The notes beneath the pieces were generated by a model. The model was given only the letters and a program-made list of their open reading frames with translations, was not told the origin of the DNA and did no database searches. Positions 33,382 through 36,732 of a DNA stretch of 36,732 nt are shown in pieces. Source of the DNA: Algoriphagus marincola HL-49 (GTDB taxonomy: Bacteria > Bacteroidota > Bacteroidia > Cytophagales > Cyclobacteriaceae); assembly GCA_001314815.1 (NCBI GenBank), contig LJXT01000024.1, positions 1-36,732 on the forward strand. The letters run 5' to 3'. The stretch's first letter is position 1. Each line of letters begins with the position of its first letter. A program made the translations under genes and the position numbers.

Positions 33382-33683
33382 CCTTTGAGATTTAATTTTT
33401 ACCTGCTGCACTTGAGGATTTGCAAGCTGTAATTAAGTGGTATGAAAATGAGAGTCCAGGCTTGGGTAAACGATTTTTTGAGAATTTTCAGAAGCAGCTT
33501 GAAAGCATCAGATTATCTCCATTAAAACATCAAAAAACTCATAAGGAATTACGCAGTTCATTAATTCGAAAGTTTCCGATTCAGATTCATTATCAATTTT
33601 TTGAGAAAGAAAATAGAATCGTCGTTTTTGCAATTACACATTCAAGTCGTGACCCCCAGGTTTGGAAGAAAAGAAGGGGATGA
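33378..33683 (+). pseudogene. RelE/ParE toxin with nonsense codon 6
   Basis: Reading from the ATG that overlaps the antitoxin stop gives MTFEI, then TAA (33393-33395), then FLPAALEDLQAVIKWYENES and onward in the same frame to TGA at 33681. Apart from the stop it is a normal ParE/RelE toxin of about 101 residues, with the ALEDL...A..WY start, a basic middle (LRSSLIRKFPIQIHY) and the end FAITHSSRDPQVWKKR. A lysine codon AAA is the likely ancestor of the TAA. A TTG at 33420 could restart translation but would lose the first strand and half of the first helix. So the toxin is probably inactive, unless this is a sequence error. Confidence 0.8.
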
Positions 33684-33686
33684 TCC

Positions 33687-34289
33687 TTAATTAAAAAGCT
33701 CTGTTTGGTCTCTATTCCTATTATTTTTCACTCCCTCAAGTCGCAACAATCGCTTTTTTGCATCTAGGCCTCCGGCATAGCCAACCAGGCTTCCATTCGA
33801 ACCAATAATCCGATGACAGGGAATAATGATGGAAATTGCATTTGCGCCATTGGCGGATGCGACAGCTCGGATAGCATCCGGATTTCCCAATTGTTGGGAA
33901 AGTTCCAGGTAGCTTCTCGTTTCACCAAAAGGGATTTCCATCAATTCCTTCCAAACGCTTTGCTGGAAATCTGTTCCAACCATGCTTATTGGTACATCAA
34001 AGGTCTTTCGATTTCCTGAAAAATAGTCCTCTAACTGTTCGATAGTTTTTTGGATGACTTCGAGATTTTCAGGTCTAATATCCTTATCTGTAGCTGAAGT
34101 GGGGTTTTTCTTCTCCGAATCAAGATCAAAGTTCAAAAAATCAGTATTTAATCCTTTTTGGATTCGTTCGTCCACTGCCTTTCTCATCCTCCGATAGTAC
34201 CAGTCACAGAGGCAAAGTCGACCCTGAAAAGCACCAAGGATCAATTCACCGACGGGACTTTTGTAAATTGTGGTTAGGATTTTTTCCAT
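33687..34289 (-). CDS. ogt: Methylated-DNA-protein cysteine methyltransferase
   Basis: Suicide repair enzyme that takes alkyl groups from O6 of guanine onto its own cysteine. The 200 residues include the C-terminal DNA-binding domain with PCHR at 157-160 (active-site Cys158), RAVASANGANAISI just before it (Arg-finger helix) and GYAGGLDAKKRLLRLE after it. The N-terminal ribonuclease-H-like domain has an extra loop at about 41-72 (charged, DLDSEKKNPTSATDKD). No AraC-like Ada domain, so Ogt type. It lies tail-to-tail with the toxin remnant, three bases apart. Confidence 0.93.
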   Translation of the reverse strand: MEKILTTIYKSPVGELILGAFQGRLCLCDWYYRRMRKAVDERIQKGLNTDFLNFDLDSEKKNPTSATDKDIRPENLEVIQKTIEQLEDYFSGNRKTFDVPISMVGTDFQQSVWKELMEIPFGETRSYLELSQQLGNPDAIRAVASANGANAISIIIPCHRIIGSNGSLVGYAGGLDAKKRLLRLEGVKNNRNRDQTELFN

Positions 34290-34349
34290 GGTTTCAAATT
34301 AGCTTAAAAAACTCAGAAGAGGATTTGTAAAGACATCAATTGTCAGCCT

Positions 34350-35219
34350 CTAATCGAATGGCTCAATATGAATCAGAATATTCCCCAATTCAGGGATTTC
34401 CTTTTTCAACGTATCCTTGAGATCATGGGCGATGTCATGTCCTTCTCTCACAGTCAAGTCCCCGTCCACATTAGCATGTAAATCAACGTGGAATTTCATA
34501 CCTGCCTTTCGGATAAAACATTTTTCAGTGCCAGTGATTCCTTCTACCGTCAGTGCGACTTTTCGGATTTCGGCGGTCAAGTCATCATGAGTGTCTTCAT
34601 CCATGACTTCCCCAAGTGCCGGACGAAAAATAAGGTAGCAATTGTAGAGAATAAAGCCTGCGGCAAAAATGGCTGCATAGTCATCTGCCTTTTCATAGCC
34701 CTCACCACCCCAAATCGCGATCAAAATCCCGATAAATGCAGCTACTGAAGTAATAGCATCACTGCGATGATGCCAAGCTTCAGCCCGGAGGGAGCTCGAT
34801 TGAAGCTTTTTGCTGCGATTAAGTACAAATTGGTAGGATATTTCTTTCCACAAAATAATCGCTGCCAAAACCGCCAAGGTCCAAGATGCCGGTCCTTCAT
34901 GAGGTGTGCGGATATTTTGGATGGCCTGATAGGCAATCGTCACCGCAGAGACGATCAGAAAACCCACCACCAAAAAGGTGATTAGGGCTTCTGCTTTTCC
35001 ATGCCCGTAAGGGTGATTTTCGTCTGCCGGTCGTTGAGCATATTTCAAGCCGATCAAAACCAAAATACTTGAAAAAACATCCACCAAAGACTCAATCCCA
35101 TCGGCGATCAGCGCAAAGGAATTTCCGAAAATACCTGCCAGAAATTTGATTCCTGAGAGCAGCGCATTTCCCAGCATGCTGAAAATTACGGTACGGATGG
35201 CAAGTTTCTCCTGGGACAT
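34350..35219 (-). CDS. Cation diffusion facilitator transporter
   Basis: A 289-residue CDF-family metal/proton antiporter of the inner membrane with six helices and a C-terminal cytoplasmic ferredoxin-like domain (about 205-285, KVALTVEGITGTEKCFIRKAG). Metal site A should be Glu43/Asp47 (ADGIESLVDVF) and His150/Asp154 (HHRSD); the first position is Glu where YiiP has Asp, so metal preference is not certain (Zn, Fe, Co or Mn possible). ADENHPYGHGKAEAL follows helix 2, as in most members. It stands 35 bases downstream of the APC permease gene on the same strand, so they may share a transcript. Confidence 0.92.
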   Translation of the reverse strand: MSQEKLAIRTVIFSMLGNALLSGIKFLAGIFGNSFALIADGIESLVDVFSSILVLIGLKYAQRPADENHPYGHGKAEALITFLVVGFLIVSAVTIAYQAIQNIRTPHEGPASWTLAVLAAIILWKEISYQFVLNRSKKLQSSSLRAEAWHHRSDAITSVAAFIGILIAIWGGEGYEKADDYAAIFAAGFILYNCYLIFRPALGEVMDEDTHDDLTAEIRKVALTVEGITGTEKCFIRKAGMKFHVDLHANVDGDLTVREGHDIAHDLKDTLKKEIPELGNILIHIEPFD

Positions 35220-35254
35220 GGACGAAATTACTATTTATCGGAAAAGCTAAGCGT

Positions 35255-36556
35255 TTATTCTGTGGAATTATCTGCCTGTCGCTTTCCAATCCAATAAAGT
35301 CCCGTTCCAAGTAAGACAAATATTCCTGTCATCCAAACTGATTCCCAGCTTACCTGCATCATCAGCCAAAGGCAGGACAAAATCCCTAAAATTGGAATTA
35401 GATAGCCGCCTTTTAGGATAAACCTTCCTTGCCCACGGAATCTGGGTCGCAATGCCGGTACGGCTGCACAAGTCATGATAAATAGGAAAAGCCGGGATAA
35501 GACTGTCATGGCCGCCAAGAACCGGAAAGAACCCATGGCCGCTAGGATAAAGGCTGCTATTCCGAAAAATAGGACTGAATTGGCGGGTGTAAGAAAGCGA
35601 TTGTGGACCTTGCCAAACCAAGCTGGGAGGGAATTTTCCAGTGAAAGTGCATAGGTGACGCGCGTAGCTGAAAACATGGAGCTAATCAGATTGGCGATTA
35701 CGGAAGTGGCCACGCCTACCATCAGGAAGTAGGCTCCAAATTCCCCAAAGAGGTTGGATGCTGTGTCTAGTAGTGGAGTGGTGGATTCTGCCAAATTGGG
35801 GACAGCTGCCATAGCAACCAATTGGATCAGCATGTATAAAATCACCACGACTACAAGTCCGAGAATTAGCCCCATGGGCATATCTCGCTCGGGTTTTTTA
35901 GCTTCTCCTGCAGGGACAATTGCCCCCTCAAAGCCTACAAAAGCATAAATCAAAAGCAAGGCTGCTGCTCCTAAATCCCCCGCCTCAGGAAGCGCTGAAT
36001 CAAATGTTGGGACCATGGTATCTCCCAAAAGAACAAAGCCTCCAAAAACTAACCCTATCAAAACTCCAAATTTGATGATGGTGAAAAAGGTCATGGATCG
36101 GATGGACTCACTCGAACCTAGGATATTCACCGAACTAAGCCCCAGAATGGTGAGCAAAATGGTGAAAAGACGACCGGTGCCTTCTCCTGCAAGAGGAAAA
36201 AAGTAGGCAATGCTATCCGATAGAAGCACCGTATTGGCGGCGAAGGAAATCAACCGGGCGAGGTAATACAACCAGCCTCCTTGAAAACCTACAAATCCTC
36301 CAAAAGCTTGCGTTCCGTATTTGATCGGGCCGCCTGTCCCTCTAAAGTAACTCCCAACTTCGGCAAAGCTCAAAATCACCGGAAGCATAAGCAGTGCACA
36401 AAATGCATAAATCCAAACGCTGTATTCTCCTGCCAAATCCGCTGCGCCGGAAGGCAATCCAAAGATTCCTGCTCCAATAAATCCGTTGACCACAAGCATC
36501 CAAATGCCCCAAAGTCCAAGGTTTCTTGGCAGTTTTTCCTGTTTTTCTAATGACAC
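35255..36556 (-). CDS. APC-family amino acid permease
   Basis: Inner-membrane permease of 433 residues with about 12 helices and the LeuT-type fold. The first helix contains GFIGAGIFGLP, the unwound substrate site of APC transporters; further family features are PIKYGTQAFGGFVGFQGGW (helix 3) and YAFVGFEGAIVPAGEAKKPERDMP after helix 6. Likely an amino-acid/proton symporter or exchanger, with unknown substrate. It starts with GTG at 36556; no better in-frame start is near, and the charged tail (SLEKQEKLPRNL) before helix 1 is typical. Confidence 0.9.
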   Translation of the reverse strand: MSLEKQEKLPRNLGLWGIWMLVVNGFIGAGIFGLPSGAADLAGEYSVWIYAFCALLMLPVILSFAEVGSYFRGTGGPIKYGTQAFGGFVGFQGGWLYYLARLISFAANTVLLSDSIAYFFPLAGEGTGRLFTILLTILGLSSVNILGSSESIRSMTFFTIIKFGVLIGLVFGGFVLLGDTMVPTFDSALPEAGDLGAAALLLIYAFVGFEGAIVPAGEAKKPERDMPMGLILGLVVVVILYMLIQLVAMAAVPNLAESTTPLLDTASNLFGEFGAYFLMVGVATSVIANLISSMFSATRVTYALSLENSLPAWFGKVHNRFLTPANSVLFFGIAAFILAAMGSFRFLAAMTVLSRLFLFIMTCAAVPALRPRFRGQGRFILKGGYLIPILGILSCLWLMMQVSWESVWMTGIFVLLGTGLYWIGKRQADNSTE

Positions 36557-36629
36557 CGATTTTTATTTTTTGCAAAAACGAATTCGGAAGATAATCAGAT
36601 TGGGGAAAGAATTAAATGGAAGATTGGAC

Positions 36630-36732
36630 TTATGCTTGGGTAAGGGTGAAAACGGTGATCTCAGGCCGGACATTCAGGCGGATGGGGAAGTAATTGCCCA
36701 AGGCTCGATTGATGTAAATTAGGGGGCGTTAT
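36630..36732 (-). CDS. C-terminal end of a metallophosphoesterase, runs off the window
   Basis: The last 103 bases on the minus strand encode LIYINRALGNYFPIRLNVRP and then EITVFTLTQA to a TAA at 36630-36632. This is the usual C-terminus of YaeI/YkoQ-type metallophosphoesterases, whose consensus is 'LYVSRGLG...PIRF...PEI..LTL'. Two codons before that segment the frame meets a TAA at 36729-36731, next to a G5/C5 run, so a one-base indel in that run is likely, or the gene is broken. Only the tail is visible. Confidence 0.5.

Overview
The window reads as a chromosomal segment of a Bacteroidota bacterium, most likely of the order Cytophagales (Algoriphagus/Cyclobacteriaceae-like). The grounds are a TonB-dependent receptor with an N-terminal carboxypeptidase-regulatory-like domain, PorT-like outer-membrane proteins, many lipoproteins with an SC/AC lipobox, TAnnTTTG-type promoter elements, weak or absent Shine-Dalgarno sequences and moderate GC. 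The assignment rests on protein style, not on a marker gene. I see no rRNA, tRNA, CRISPR array, phage or complete insertion sequence.

Layout. (1) 1-2667 (+): a transport/D-amino-acid-type operon: Na+/solute symporter (5' end cut by the window), GNAT acetyltransferase, alanine/ornithine-racemase-like PLP enzyme. (2) 2669-5705 (-): a Crp/Fnr-type regulator, then a promoter with an FNR-like palindrome, then a translationally coupled beta-helix lipoprotein and diheme cytochrome c lipoprotein. (3) 5792-9030: a PorT-like barrel, a PHP metallohydrolase (CehA/McbA type) broken by an in-frame TAG, and a strongly lysine-rich small protein. (4) 9769-15580: Na/Pi cotransporter, ArnT-like glycosyltransferase facing a PAP2 phosphatase, a remnant of an NAD(P)-binding oxidoreductase, an unknown membrane protein, and a frameshifted outer-membrane protein. 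(5) 15667-19739: a secreted PQQ-like beta-propeller and hflK-hflC. (6) 19836-25517 (-): a phytate-use cluster: TPR/HTH regulator, beta-propeller phytase lipoprotein, TonB-dependent receptor. (7) 25620-26597: a cassette-like accessory island with one unknown membrane protein, an imperfect palindrome and inverted GTTAGCGG ends. (8) 26620-28913: small lipoprotein, double VOC lipoprotein, DUF819 membrane protein. (9) 28914-29706: a non-coding repeat mosaic with a REP-like element. (10) 29707-33103: pta-ackA with two hairpins between them. (11) 33160-36732: a toxin-antitoxin pair whose toxin has a stop at codon 6, O6-alkylguanine methyltransferase, cation diffusion facilitator, APC permease, and the tail of a metallophosphoesterase.

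How it works together: pta-ackA gives acetate overflow and ATP. The phytase and the receptor probably scavenge phosphate or inositol from phytate, with the TPR/HTH protein as likely local regulator. The most interesting unexplained unit is the Crp/Fnr - beta-helix - diheme cytochrome block, where the regulator keeps the E-xx-SR recognition residues of FNR and an FNR-type palindrome sits about 41 bp before the inferred transcription start. Three genes carry single-site disruptions (TAG, TAA, one-base deletion in an A run) and a possible fourth lies at the right edge. That suggests either ongoing gene decay or errors in the underlying assembly.
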